Program-made: the position numbers and the translations under genes
Assembly: GCA_030523605.1 (NCBI GenBank)
Contig: JAUNIE010000004.1
Coordinates: forward strand, 1-51,437
Origin: Clostridia bacterium
GTDB lineage: Bacteria; Bacillota; Clostridia; Oscillospirales; Acutalibacteraceae
DNA length: 51,437 nt
Direction of reading: 5' to 3'
Shown here: piece after piece, positions 27,223-36,056 of the stretch
Layout of the letters: each line of letters begins with the position of its first letter
Position numbering within the stretch: the stretch's first letter is position 1
Notes under the pieces: model-generated
Database searches by the model: none
Seen by the model: the letters and a program-made list of their open reading frames with translations, nothing else
Told to the model about the DNA's origin: nothing

Positions 27223-27862
27223 TTTTCTCTTCCTTTCCGATATCATTATTTATATTATCTATCAGATTCCTAATCTGACGGCTTAAACTTACGTCCGCGC
27301 CTCTTGGGATTTTATCGTACACTTCGAAAACTTTATCTCTCATCCAAAGGCTCGGCGTAATCCTTACGGAATATCCACAACCATTATCAACCATCCAGTC
27401 CAGAAACTCGGCTTTGGGTAGTCCATAACAATAAAGAAGCGTCATTATAACTCCGCCGTGAGTGAAAATCGTGGCCGATGTTACACCACGTCTCATCATT
27501 GATTCCACAACCGCATCAAACGTCGTTGTAACTCTTTTTTGTATTTCGTCCCAAGTTTCAACCTTGGCTTTTCTTTTAGGGTCATCACGCAAATCCTCTG
27601 TGCCGCTGAAAACACATTCTCTAAAACCGTCCACAATCTCGGGTTCTACGTCCGAATACAAAATTTTACAGGTTTCCGTGCACCTTTTCATCGGGCTTGA
27701 ATAATACTCCATAGTACGCGGATATTCAAAATCTTGCGCCAGTTTCTTGAGCTTTTCTACGCCCTCACTACATAGTGGCAAGTCCCCTGAACCCGCAAAT
27801 TTACCGTTAATATTGGCATCCGTCATGCCGTGCCTGACAAAATGAATTACATAAGACTGCAT
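27215..27862 (-). CDS. Histidine phosphatase family protein (phosphoglycerate mutase-like)
   Basis: A 215-residue member of the histidine phosphatase superfamily. The catalytic His is in the RHG motif (IHFVRHGMTDANINGKFAG). The other conserved residues are the Arg-containing SSPMKRCTET and the second His in TIFTHGGVIM. Substrates in this family vary widely: sugar phosphates, alpha-ribazole phosphate, phosphoglycerate. The ATG at 27862 is 7 nt after GGGAGTG; a GTG three codons upstream overlaps that site. It lies between plsY and typA. Confidence 0.88.
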   Translation of the reverse strand: MQSYVIHFVRHGMTDANINGKFAGSGDLPLCSEGVEKLKKLAQDFEYPRTMEYYSSPMKRCTETCKILYSDVEPEIVDGFRECVFSGTEDLRDDPKRKAKVETWDEIQKRVTTTFDAVVESMMRRGVTSATIFTHGGVIMTLLYCYGLPKAEFLDWMVDNGCGYSVRITPSLWMRDKVFEVYDKIPRGADVSLSRQIRNLIDNINNDIGKEEKNE

Positions 27863-27880
27863 AATTATCACTCCCGATTT

Positions 27881-28543
27881 TTATTTATGGACAGTTATTT
27901 TGCCTTCCGTGCCACTTAGTAATCTCTGTATATTTTTTCTATGTTTGTAAATCACTAAAGCGGAAATCAAAAACGAAAATACCAGTGCCGTAGCAAACAA
28001 ATCGCTATCAACATCTGACACCAAGTAGATAATACCTACCGATATAGGAAACGCAACAGCTGCGCAAACCGATGCCAACGAAACTATCTTCGTAAAAACT
28101 AGGATAACTGCAAAAACACTTATCAATACGAGAAAAATTCTCCAATCTATAAGAAGCGTTGCTGCCCACGTTGTGAGTATAGCTTTACCGCCTTTGAATC
28201 CGAAAAAGCATGGGTACACGTGCCCTAAAATACACGAAAAACACGCTAAATACTCACCAAAACAAAATGCAAATGAGTCGGCATCAAAACCCAAACAAAA
28301 AGTCATCATCACATGTGCAAAATATACAGCCGCAACCCCTTTGGCAAAATCAATTAAGAAAGTATAAATCGCAAGTTTCTTACCTTTCGTGCGCAAAACG
28401 TTAGTAAACCCGGCATTTCCGCTACCTACTTCTCTTATATCATTGCCCGCATCAAACAACTTTGTTACAATTATCGAAGCGTTTACACAACCTATCAAAT
28501 ATGAAACAGCTGCAATTAAAAGCATCACAAAAATATTAAACAT
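27881..28543 (-). CDS. plsY: Glycerol-3-phosphate acyltransferase PlsY
   Basis: PlsY transfers acyl groups from acyl-phosphate to glycerol-3-phosphate to form lysophosphatidic acid at the membrane. The 220-residue protein is polytopic. Motif 1 reads GSGNAGFTNVLRT (usually GSGNPGATN) and motif 2 GHVYPCFFGFKGGKAI (usually FKGGKGV). The core Ser, Asn, His, Lys and Gly-Gly residues are kept, so activity is likely, but the two substitutions are unusual. GAGGTAA precedes the ATG. It follows der by 23 bp. Confidence 0.92.
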   Translation of the reverse strand: MFNIFVMLLIAAVSYLIGCVNASIIVTKLFDAGNDIREVGSGNAGFTNVLRTKGKKLAIYTFLIDFAKGVAAVYFAHVMMTFCLGFDADSFAFCFGEYLACFSCILGHVYPCFFGFKGGKAILTTWAATLLIDWRIFLVLISVFAVILVFTKIVSLASVCAAVAFPISVGIIYLVSDVDSDLFATALVFSFLISALVIYKHRKNIQRLLSGTEGKITVHK

Positions 28544-28566
28544 ATAAGTTTACCTCTAAATCAACA

Positions 28567-29904
28567 CTAAAATTTCGCTTCAAAGTTTTTCTCTGTTTTC
28601 TCTCTTATCACAAACCTGACCGGTGTACCCGAGAAGCCAAACACTTTTCTGATATTATTTTCAATATAATGCTGATATGAAAAATGAAATAACTCCGCTT
28701 TATTAACGAAAAACACAAATGTCGGTGGGCAAACACTGGCCTGAGTCATATAGTATATCTTAAGTTTTTTGCCCTTATGTGTCGGAGTAGGCGTCCTCGT
28801 TATCGCTTCCGCCAAGACGTCATTTAAAATTCCTGTGGAAATCCTCATAGAATTCGAGTTTTTAACGTTATTTATACATTCATAAATTTCATTTACCCTT
28901 TGCCCTGTTTTGGCCGAAATAAAGAGTATTGGCGCATATGACATAAATAAGAACGTTTCTTTTATCTTCTTTTTGAATTCGTCCATGGTGTGCGTATCTT
29001 TTTCGATTGTATCCCACTTGTTCACAACTATTATACTTGCTTTCCCGGCTTCATGAGCGAGGCTCGCTATTTTTGTATCCTGCTCCGTCGCCCCTTGCTG
29101 TGCATCTATCATAATTATACACACATCTGCTCTTTCAACCGCAAGCTTTGCCCGAATTACACTATACTTTTCAATGTTTTCAGTAATCTTACTCCGCCTA
29201 CGTATTCCTGCAGTATCAATAAAATTGTAATTCCCAAAATCGTTTGAAATCCTAGTATCAACAGTATCTCTAGTCGTACCTGCAACGTTTGAAACTATAC
29301 TTCTCTCGAATCCCGAAATATAATTTATAAGTGAAGATTTGCCGACATTAGGCTTACCAATAATAGCAACCGAAGTAACATCTTCTTCATCTTCAAAATC
29401 ACCATCAGGCAAATTCTTAAAAATAGCATCGAGCAAATCGCCAGTGCCATGGCCATGGACAGATGAAACTTTTATAGGTTCACCCAAACCCAAATTATAA
29501 AACTCATAAAAACTAAAATCATCGTTTCCGATATTATCGGCTTTGTTCACACACAAAACAACAGGCTTACCCGATTTTTTAAGCATATGCGCAATTTCCG
29601 TATCAGACGCAACCAAGCCCGATTTCAAATCGACAACAAAAACAATAGCATCTGCCAAATCTATGGCAATCTCAGCTTGTTTCCTTATCTCACCTGCCAT
29701 CGAATCGCCGTTTTTTCCAAATTCAATTCCGCCTGTATCGATAATAGAAATTTTGCGATTAAGCCATTCACATTCGCCGTAAATTCTATCCCTGGTGACA
29801 CCCGGCGTATCGTCAACTATAGAAACTCGCTTACCTATCAGCTTGTTAAAAAGTGTGGATTTTCCAACATTTGGACGTCCGACAAGCGCTACTACAGATT
29901 TCAT
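28567..29904 (-). CDS. der: Ribosome biogenesis GTPase Der (EngA)
   Basis: A 445-residue GTPase with two tandem G domains, which assists 50S maturation. G1: GRPNVGKSTLFNKLIGK, DTPGVTRD, DTGGIEF, NKADN. G2: GKPNVGKSSLINYISGFE, GTTRDTVDT, DTAGIRRR, NKWDT. The KH-like C-terminal domain includes YYMTQASVCPPTFVFFVNK and the final RFVIREK. The start follows AAGGAAGTG. It lies between rpmF and plsY in a common clostridial order. Confidence 0.97.
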   Translation of the reverse strand: MKSVVALVGRPNVGKSTLFNKLIGKRVSIVDDTPGVTRDRIYGECEWLNRKISIIDTGGIEFGKNGDSMAGEIRKQAEIAIDLADAIVFVVDLKSGLVASDTEIAHMLKKSGKPVVLCVNKADNIGNDDFSFYEFYNLGLGEPIKVSSVHGHGTGDLLDAIFKNLPDGDFEDEEDVTSVAIIGKPNVGKSSLINYISGFERSIVSNVAGTTRDTVDTRISNDFGNYNFIDTAGIRRRSKITENIEKYSVIRAKLAVERADVCIIMIDAQQGATEQDTKIASLAHEAGKASIIVVNKWDTIEKDTHTMDEFKKKIKETFLFMSYAPILFISAKTGQRVNEIYECINNVKNSNSMRISTGILNDVLAEAITRTPTPTHKGKKLKIYYMTQASVCPPTFVFFVNKAELFHFSYQHYIENNIRKVFGFSGTPVRFVIREKTEKNFEAKF

Positions 29905-29940
29905 TTTCTCACTTCCTTAACAAATAAAAAACTTGAAAAT

Positions 29941-29962
29941 AGAGAAGGATTGCTCCTCCTCT
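29941..29962 (-). terminator. Terminator or attenuator hairpin between rpmF and der
   Basis: On the minus strand a 9-bp stem AGAGGAGGA/TCCTTCTCT closes a GCAA tetraloop and is followed by ATTTTC, then TTTTTT 5 nt later. It would reduce read-through from the strong rpmF promoter into der. Confidence 0.6.
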
Positions 29963-29992
29963 AGTCAGTTTAATATATAAAGTCAAATATCA

Positions 29993-30178
29993 TTAAGCTT
30001 CTTTCTTAACAACTTCTCTGCCTTTATAGTAACCGCAAGAACCACAAACTCTATGAATAAGTTTGAACGCTCCGCATTTTTCACATCTGCTAAGAGCCGG
30101 CGCTTTCAACTTCCACACATTGGAACGTCTTTTGTCTCTTCTCGCTTTTGAATGTTTTCTCTTTGGTACAATTGCCAT
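29993..30178 (-). CDS. rpmF: 50S ribosomal protein L32
   Basis: A 61-residue L32 starting MAIVPKRKHSKARRDKRRSN, with four zinc-ribbon cysteines in CEKCGAFK and CGSCGYYKG. This is the Cys-containing (zinc) form. The ATG at 30178 has GAGGAGGTG upstream; the open frame extends ten codons further without support. A consensus promoter is at 30235-30263. Confidence 0.96.
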   Translation of the reverse strand: MAIVPKRKHSKARRDKRRSNVWKLKAPALSRCEKCGAFKLIHRVCGSCGYYKGREVVKKEA

Positions 30179-30234
30179 TACTCGGCACCTCCTCTTATAT
30201 AAAAACAAATAATCCGTACCATACCGGTATCTTC

Positions 30235-30263
30235 ATTATAACGCTTAAAAAAACGTTTGTCAA
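30235..30263 (-). promoter_or_regulatory. Predicted strong promoter of rpmF
   Basis: Minus-strand TTGACA (30258-30263), a 17-bp spacer and TATAAT (30235-30240), directly after the CofE-like stop codon. Confidence 0.78.
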
Positions 30264-30267
30264 TACA

Positions 30268-31026
30268 TTAATTTTGTTTTTCGGAAATTTTAGCGACATT
30301 TTTTATGAGTATGAGCGGAGTCAATTCATCAGATTGACCTGCAGGGTTGTCTTTTATGAGCATTTTTAAAAATTCATCAGAAAGCTCTTTTAAGTTGTCG
30401 TTCTTTCCCAAAATATTAACTTCGAAATCATTTGCATCAACTATCATGGAGTTAATCTTGAAAGCATCGCTTATCTCATTGCAAACCTTTGAAGGATTTT
30501 TTGGATTGAGTAGCGCCAGGTTATGGTATAAATCGAACGAAGAATTCATATAAAATCCATCGATTCCGTCTATTTCATGCCCTGCAATTTTGTAAAACAC
30601 ACCTTTGATTCCAAAAAGTTTTGTCACGGCAGAACAAAAACAGGCAAACAATATTCTCGGTAATCCCGCCAAATTTATCGCCAGCTGGAGCTTATACGGC
30701 TCGTCCATAGCTATGCCGTGGCTGTTGGAAGAAGCAAATTTAGAAAGAAACTTTGCCCAGAATCCAAGTTTGACATCGCTTTTATTAACAGTATTATTTT
30801 GGCACATTGAAATTATTTTTTCGCTAATCGACAACACGTCACCCTCCTCATAAAGAGGAGCAACATATTTTCCAATTACATCCAGATACGACTCGCCTTG
30901 CTCAATAAAATGTGTTTGAATAGCGAAACGCTCAAATTCACAGCCCTGAACACAAGCGTTTTTTCGAACATAATAAACAACGCCGTCTACTTCACGTTTA
31001 CAATCTTCCGAATTTCTAAATCCCAT
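30268..31026 (-). CDS. CofE-like protein (F420-0:glutamyl ligase superfamily)
   Basis: A 252-residue protein of the F420 gamma-glutamyl ligase superfamily. Matches are AIQTHFIEQGESYLDVIGKYV, EGDVLSISEKIISMCQ, LGFWAKFLSKF, GLPRILFACFCSAVTKLFGIKGVFYKIAG, MIVDANDFEVNILG and DNPAGQSDELTPLILIK. True CofE adds glutamate to the F420 tail, but no F420 gene is in this window and Clostridia seldom make F420. This form is often annotated as a CofE-like protein of unknown substrate. It follows pgi by 19 bp, so it probably shares its transcript. Confidence 0.82.
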   Translation of the reverse strand: MGFRNSEDCKREVDGVVYYVRKNACVQGCEFERFAIQTHFIEQGESYLDVIGKYVAPLYEEGDVLSISEKIISMCQNNTVNKSDVKLGFWAKFLSKFASSNSHGIAMDEPYKLQLAINLAGLPRILFACFCSAVTKLFGIKGVFYKIAGHEIDGIDGFYMNSSFDLYHNLALLNPKNPSKVCNEISDAFKINSMIVDANDFEVNILGKNDNLKELSDEFLKMLIKDNPAGQSDELTPLILIKNVAKISEKQN

Positions 31027-31044
31027 ACTTTAATACCCCTATTA

Positions 31045-32331
31045 CTAAAAATTTGGCTTTCCTAACAGTTTGAACATTTCTTTTTTATAGTTTTCCACAC
31101 CGGGCTGGTTAAACGGGTTCACGCCTAGCAAACAAGCCGAAACGGCGCACGCCTTTTCAAAAAAATATACCAGATATCCAAAATTTTCTTCAGAAAACGA
31201 ATCTAAATTCAAAACTATATTAGGGACTCCCCCATTAGTATGCGCCAAAAGTGTAGCCTCTAAAGCCTTTTGATTAACAAAATTCACGCTCTTACCACTA
31301 AGATAATTTAAACCATCAGCATTGTTTTGGCTCTCACTTATAATTAAATCGTTATTTGTTTTTTTTACATTTATAACTGTTTCAAATAAATTTCTAAGGC
31401 CTTGCTGTATATATTGCCCAAGCGAATGTAAATCTGTTGAAAATATAGCAGATGCAGGAAAAATACCTCGTCCATTTTTCCCTTCGCTCTCGCCAAAAAG
31501 CTGTTTCCACCACTCGGTAAAGTAGTGCATTTTTGGGTGATACCCAACCATAATTTCGGTGACTTTCCCCTGCCTATAAAACAAATTTCTTATAGCAGCA
31601 TATTTGTAACAATCGTTCAAATTCTCGCCATAAATACTATAGTCAGTTAAAGCGTTCAAAGCACCGCCTAGAACTTTTTTAACGTCAATACCCGTAACGG
31701 CCATCGGGAACAAACCTACCGGCGACAAAACAGAATATCGTCCACCAATATTTTGAGGAATAATAAATGTTTTATATCCCATTTCATCGGCTAATTTTTT
31801 CAAATTACTCCCTGAGTCAGTAGTGCAATAAATTCTTTCCTTTGCGCCACTTTTTCCATATACACTCTCCAAAAAATCCCTAAAAAATCTAAACGCAATA
31901 GCCGGTTCGGTAGTAGTGCCTGACTTGGAAATTACATTTATACAAACACTTTTATTTTTGCAAATTTGCATAATTTCATAGAGTTCATCGCTACTTATAC
32001 TATTACCTACAAAGAAAATCTTGGGGGTATTTTCTAAAAGATTATAATTATTGGAATGTAAAAACTCTATCGCCGCACGAGCGCCTAAATAGGAACCGCC
32101 GATACCTATAACTATAAAAACATCACAATTTTTCCTTATGTTTTGCGCCTCGATTATGATTTCATCCACAACTTTTTTATCATATTTTTTGGGCAAATCA
32201 AGCCAACCTATAGGCTCAAAAACTTTGTCTTCATGAATTTTTTTGTGCGCCTGAAAAACTTCATCATATATGCTTTTTATTTGCTCGCCACTTACAAATC
32301 TCTCAGCAAAACTAAAATCAACCGAAAGCAT
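31045..32331 (-). CDS. pgi: Glucose-6-phosphate isomerase
   Basis: A 428-residue PGI of the short bacterial form that interconverts glucose-6-P and fructose-6-P. Conserved segments are VIGIGGSYLGARAAIEFL, ISKSGTTTEPAIAFR, GGRYSVLSPVGLFP, GFSEGKNGRG-type FGESEGKNGRGIFPAS, SLGQYIQQG and the final NPFNQPGVENYKK. The ATG follows AAAGGTG. It begins about 75 bp after the tsf stop codon, which carries a weak hairpin. Confidence 0.96.
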   Translation of the reverse strand: MLSVDFSFAERFVSGEQIKSIYDEVFQAHKKIHEDKVFEPIGWLDLPKKYDKKVVDEIIIEAQNIRKNCDVFIVIGIGGSYLGARAAIEFLHSNNYNLLENTPKIFFVGNSISSDELYEIMQICKNKSVCINVISKSGTTTEPAIAFRFFRDFLESVYGKSGAKERIYCTTDSGSNLKKLADEMGYKTFIIPQNIGGRYSVLSPVGLFPMAVTGIDVKKVLGGALNALTDYSIYGENLNDCYKYAAIRNLFYRQGKVTEIMVGYHPKMHYFTEWWKQLFGESEGKNGRGIFPASAIFSTDLHSLGQYIQQGLRNLFETVINVKKTNNDLIISESQNNADGLNYLSGKSVNFVNQKALEATLLAHTNGGVPNIVLNLDSFSEENFGYLVYFFEKACAVSACLLGVNPFNQPGVENYKKEMFKLLGKPNF

Positions 32332-32364
32332 AAAATCACCTTTGTGAATAATTCATAATAATAT

Positions 32365-32391
32365 CATGCTAAAGCCAATGGCCATAGCATG
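32365..32391 (-). terminator. Weak hairpin after tsf
   Basis: The minus-strand stem CATGCTA (32391-32385) pairs with TAGCATG (32371-32365) with an inner GGCC/GGC part. The sequence after it is AT-rich but has no T run, so termination is uncertain. Confidence 0.4.
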
Positions 32392-32406
32392 ACACACTAC
32401 GCAAAA

Positions 32407-33321
32407 TTATTTAATCATACCTGCGACTTCACTCGCAAAGTCATCGCTCTTCTTCTCAATGCCTTCGCCTTTTTCAAACCTTACAAAAGAATTAATCTTT
32501 ATTTTGCTCGAAAGCTCTTTTGCGACGCTATCCACATACTGCGAAACGCTCATATTGCTATCTTTGACAAAAATCTGATTATTAAGGCAAACCTCTTTGT
32601 AGTACTTACCAATTCTTCCTTCAACAATCTTCTCGGCAATATTGTCAGGTTTACCATCATTTACGATCTGCTCTTTCAAAATCTTTCTTTCATGATCGAT
32701 AACTTCTGCAGGCACTTCTTCAGGATTGACATAAAGAGGATTTACCGCAGCAATCTGCATAGCCACGTCCTTTGCACAATTTTTGAAAGCGTCCGTGGAA
32801 ATCACGTCTTTATTTTCAACGTCAAATTTGACAAGAACACCAATTTTTCCGGCCGCATGAACGTAAGATGCAACAGCACCTTCAAAACGTTTAAAGCGAC
32901 GGATTTTAATATTCTCACCTATCGTCAGAATTTTTTCCTGCAACAAAGACTCGACCGTTTTACCATCGTCAAGTGTAATTTTAAGTAAATCTTCAACGGT
33001 TTCAGGATTTTTCTCCATAACCAAATCTGCACAAAGCTTAACAAAAGATTGAAATTCTGCATTTTTCGCAACGAAATCAGTCTCGGAATTAACTTCAATC
33101 GCAACGCCTACAGTGGCATCATCATTTGTGTAGGCCATTGCCAACCCTTCGGCAGCTACTCTGGAAGATTTTTTTGTTGCGGCCGCCAAACCTTTTTCAC
33201 GCAAGAAATCAATGGCGGCTTCCATATTTCCATCAGATGCGGCCAATGCTTTTTTGCAATCCATCATTCCGCAACCGGTTTTTTCACGCAAATCTTTAAC
33301 ATCTTTAGCTGTAAAACTCAT
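32407..33321 (-). CDS. tsf: Elongation factor Ts
   Basis: A 304-residue guanine-nucleotide exchange factor for EF-Tu. It has the UBA-like start (AKDVKDLREKTGCGMMDCKKAL), the EF-Ts core motif EVNSETDFVAKN, and a C-terminal dimerisation domain. The length is normal. GGGAGGA precedes the ATG. It follows rpsB by 43 bp, the universal rpsB-tsf order. Confidence 0.97.
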   Translation of the reverse strand: MSFTAKDVKDLREKTGCGMMDCKKALAASDGNMEAAIDFLREKGLAAATKKSSRVAAEGLAMAYTNDDATVGVAIEVNSETDFVAKNAEFQSFVKLCADLVMEKNPETVEDLLKITLDDGKTVESLLQEKILTIGENIKIRRFKRFEGAVASYVHAAGKIGVLVKFDVENKDVISTDAFKNCAKDVAMQIAAVNPLYVNPEEVPAEVIDHERKILKEQIVNDGKPDNIAEKIVEGRIGKYYKEVCLNNQIFVKDSNMSVSQYVDSVAKELSSKIKINSFVRFEKGEGIEKKSDDFASEVAGMIK

Positions 33322-33364
33322 TTATAAATATCCTCCCAATTTCAATAATTTTATATAAAACAAA

Positions 33365-34117
33365 CTACTCAGAAATTTCTTCGGTTTCTTCCTCGATAAT
33401 TTCTTCAGCCTCCAAGGATTCTACTTCTGGGACTGTGCCTTCTTTTCCTTCTATTATTGCCTGTGAAATGGTTTCACAAATCAATTTGACTGCTCTGATG
33501 GCGTCATCGTTTGCAGGAATTACATAATCGACAACATCAGGATCACAGTTGGTGTCAACTATGGAAATTACCGGAATATCAAGCTTTCTTGCCTCCGCAA
33601 CTGCTATTCTTTCTTTCTTGGGGTCTACTACAAAAAGTGCACCCGGGAGCTCTTTCATATCCTTTACTCCACCCAAGAATTTCTCTAATTTTTCAATTTC
33701 TAAACGAAGTTTTACAACTTCTTTCTTTGGTAAAAGTTCAAATGTGCCGTCTTCTTCCATAGCTCTGAGCTGTTTAAGTCTGCTCACTCTTTTACGAATT
33801 GTGGAGAAATTTGTAAGCATTCCGCCAAGCCATCTTGCATTAACAAAGTAAGAACCTGATTTTAAAGCTTCAGCTTTAACGGATTCTTGAGCTTGTTTTT
33901 TAGTTCCTACAAAAAGTACTGATTTTCCTTCCTCTGTCAACTCTTTGACAAATTTGTAAGCTTCATCCAATTTTTTGGATGTCTTTTGAAGATCGATAAT
34001 GTAAATCCCATTGCGCTGAGTAAAAATATACTCCGCCATTTTCGGGTTCCACCTACGTGTTTGGTGTCCAAAATGAACACCCGCCTCCAAAAGTTGTTTC
34101 ATTGATACTACTGACAT
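33365..34117 (-). CDS. rpsB: 30S ribosomal protein S2
   Basis: A 250-residue S2 with [51 protein letters not shown] and IVDTNCDPD. The C-terminus is very acidic. The ATG at 34117 has AAGGAGG upstream and matches the family start ([10 protein letters not shown]). The frame is open for 25 more codons, but that part overlaps the structured leader. The promoter is at 34216-34244. Confidence 0.96.
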   Translation of the reverse strand: MSVVSMKQLLEAGVHFGHQTRRWNPKMAEYIFTQRNGIYIIDLQKTSKKLDEAYKFVKELTEEGKSVLFVGTKKQAQESVKAEALKSGSYFVNARWLGGMLTNFSTIRKRVSRLKQLRAMEEDGTFELLPKKEVVKLRLEIEKLEKFLGGVKDMKELPGALFVVDPKKERIAVAEARKLDIPVISIVDTNCDPDVVDYVIPANDDAIRAVKLICETISQAIIEGKEGTVPEVESLEAEEIIEEETEEISE

Positions 34118-34143
34118 AATATTTCCTCCTTGGTTTTTTCCTC

Positions 34144-34197
34144 CACCGACGGATAACCCTCTTTGGGGCACCTGTGTATTTGTATTTCTCATCGGTG
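34144..34197 (-). promoter_or_regulatory. Structured 5' leader of rpsB, possible autoregulatory element
   Basis: In the transcript CACCGATG (34197-34190) pairs with CGTCGGTG (34151-34144), 8 bp including one G-U, enclosing about 38 nt. Inside, GCCCC and GGGT can form a smaller stem. It lies between the promoter and the ribosome-binding site, ending 27 nt before the start codon. Ribosomal protein operons often have such feedback leaders; a known class was not assigned. Confidence 0.5.
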
Positions 34198-34215
34198 TGT
34201 GTATTCAACTTATCC

Positions 34216-34244
34216 ACTATAACATATTTTTTTACCATTTGCAA
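34216..34244 (-). promoter_or_regulatory. Predicted promoter of rpsB-tsf
   Basis: Minus-strand TTGCAA (34239-34244), a 17-bp spacer and TATAGT (34216-34221) with an extended -10 TG. Confidence 0.72.
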
Positions 34245-34336
34245 GAATTTTTTTATTTTTCTGTACCTGCACAAAAATTACGCTTCATTCATAAAATATT
34301 ACTGACCAAAAAATTTTATAGGCGAAGGTGATTTTA

Positions 34337-35014
34337 TTGTTTTTGAGCCTACTTAGCATTCTTGCCGGCATACCGTTTCTCGCTCTTCATTTAACCGGTG
34401 CCAACTCATTTCCAAAACCTTTATCTAAAAAAGAAGAAAACAAATGTATTGAGGGGCTCAAAAGTAATGACCGATCAGCAAAAAATAAATTAATTAAACA
34501 CAACTTAAGACTCGTTGCCCACATTGCAAAAAAGTATTATTCCGAAAAAACTGAATTTGACGACCTAATTTCGGTCGGCACAATAGGACTCATAAAAGCC
34601 GTAAACACTTTTAAACCTTCAAAAAATATTAAGCTCTCAAGTTACGCTTCACGGTGTATCGAAAATGAAATTTTAATGTACTTCCGCTCCTCACGCAAAT
34701 CCTCTATGGATATTTCCATAAACGAACCCATTGAAACCGACAAAAACGGCAACACCCTCACACTTATGGATACAATTTCAACCGGCGACACGATTTTAGA
34801 CACCATAAACACAAAAATTAATGTTCAAAAACTAAGTGAATTTCTTGTAAAAAATTTATCACCCAGAGAAAGAATTATCATATGTATGCGTTACGGCATA
34901 TGTGGATTTAAACCACTTAGGCAGCGTCAAGTGGCAGAAAAGCTCGGAATATCACGATCTTACGTTTCGAGAATTGAGAAAAAAGCACTTGAAATTTTAA
35001 AAAAATCTTTTTGA
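34337..35014 (+). CDS. sigK: Sporulation sigma factor sigma-K, uninterrupted
   Basis: A 225-residue late mother-cell sigma factor. It opens with a hydrophobic pro-sequence (FLSLLSILAGIPFLALHL), as in pro-sigma-K, which is removed by a SpoIVFB-type protease. Region 2 follows (KLIKHNLRLVAHIAKKYY, DDLISVGTIGLIKAV, SYASRCIENEILMY), and region 4 ends with a helix-turn-helix (QRQVAEKLGISRSYVSRIEKKALEIL). Unlike Bacillus subtilis and Clostridioides difficile, the gene is continuous: no skin element. The start is TTG at 34337, 6 nt after AAGGTG; a GTG at 34328 overlaps the ribosome-binding site. It is divergent from rpsB. Confidence 0.94.
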   Translation: MFLSLLSILAGIPFLALHLTGANSFPKPLSKKEENKCIEGLKSNDRSAKNKLIKHNLRLVAHIAKKYYSEKTEFDDLISVGTIGLIKAVNTFKPSKNIKLSSYASRCIENEILMYFRSSRKSSMDISINEPIETDKNGNTLTLMDTISTGDTILDTINTKINVQKLSEFLVKNLSPRERIIICMRYGICGFKPLRQRQVAEKLGISRSYVSRIEKKALEILKKSF

Positions 35015-35038
35015 AAATCAAACTTTTACTATCAATAC

Positions 35039-35067
35039 TTGTAATTTGATTTTATTCATGATATAAT
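35039..35067 (+). promoter_or_regulatory. Predicted promoter of the secreted orphan after sigK
   Basis: TTGTAA (35039-35044), a 17-bp spacer and TATAAT (35062-35067), 34 bp before the start codon. Confidence 0.65.
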
Positions 35068-35101
35068 ATTTGGGTTTTAAAAAATCAAGTTGGAGGAAGA
35101 A

Positions 35102-36025
35102 ATGAAAATAATAAAAAAATTCTTTATTTTAACAATCGCTTTGGCAATGTCCATAGCACCATATCAAACTTCGGCAAGCAGCGAAAAGCCAACAATTTCA
35201 ACAGACTTTAGCAAACCATTAACAGCATCAAGTGAAAGTTTGCGAGCGCCACTCGTGTGTGATTTGGTTATCCTAGGGACTCGTGATATGAAAAAGTTTT
35301 CAATAGATCCCAGCAGTTTAAAATCTCCATCCTCACCTTTACTGGAATCAATTATTTCTAGGCACATTGCTGAAATCAACTCCGTGCTTAGTTCAGATAG
35401 GTATTCCACTTATAGTACGCCTATAGAATCGGATCCAAACACAGAGCCAACAACAAAATATTTTAAACGCTTTATGAAACATTATTTTGCCAAAAAAATG
35501 ATTGACATGTCTCGTACATCCGTACACATGAACACTAATTTTAATTATCTGCAAATTGTTATTTATAAATTTATGAATTCGGACGTTCCAAATCTCACAC
35601 AAATCACCGACAAAACCTCACCCCATCAAACGTCCAGAAGGCACTCACCTTTACTCAGAACAAAAAGCAATGGCTCTCTAACAACCTCAAGGGCCGTAAC
35701 GCCAACCATCCCGGAGCAGTGTATCGGCACCTTAACCCCAAAAGACAAACTAACGCTATTCATAGAAATCATAAATCGTCTAAAAGGGCGCATATTTGAT
35801 GCAGAAACTACAGATAGAATAGTGAGATATTTTAAAGATGAAAACTTAGTTATTACCAATTTAAAAACCCTGCTCATCGCCGCAGGTTCAGAAATTCCGT
35901 TTTGTTCAGGTGGCACACTAAATCCGGGTGATTTGGGAATTCTGGTTGAATTATTCAATAAAAATGAACCTGACGTGCGAAGAGATTTCTTACTGGTAAT
36001 CCACAATAACATCGCCAAATCGTAA
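35102..36025 (+). CDS. Secreted protein of unknown function
   Basis: A 307-residue protein with a signal peptide (MKIIKKFFILTIALAMSIAP, cut near TSASS). The mature part is rich in Ser, Thr and Pro in two linkers (for example RRHSPLLRTKSNGSLTTSR) and contains a helical middle section (YFKRFMKHYFAKKMIDMSR). The last 90 residues look globular (LTPKDKLTLFIEIINRLKGR, NPGDLGILVELFNKNEPDVRRDFLL). I recognise no family. The start has GGAGGAAG directly upstream, and the promoter is its own. It shares general style (signal peptide, Ser-rich linker, no known domain) with the gene at 8821-9975 but no clear sequence similarity. Confidence 0.75.
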   Translation: MKIIKKFFILTIALAMSIAPYQTSASSEKPTISTDFSKPLTASSESLRAPLVCDLVILGTRDMKKFSIDPSSLKSPSSPLLESIISRHIAEINSVLSSDRYSTYSTPIESDPNTEPTTKYFKRFMKHYFAKKMIDMSRTSVHMNTNFNYLQIVIYKFMNSDVPNLTQITDKTSPHQTSRRHSPLLRTKSNGSLTTSRAVTPTIPEQCIGTLTPKDKLTLFIEIINRLKGRIFDAETTDRIVRYFKDENLVITNLKTLLIAAGSEIPFCSGGTLNPGDLGILVELFNKNEPDVRRDFLLVIHNNIAKS

Positions 36026-36056
36026 TTATGCAGCACTGTCATATACAACGCTGTTA

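Noticed and set aside
32389..32988. 199-residue antisense ORF inside tsf
   Set aside because: Shadow of tsf with no ribosome-binding site.
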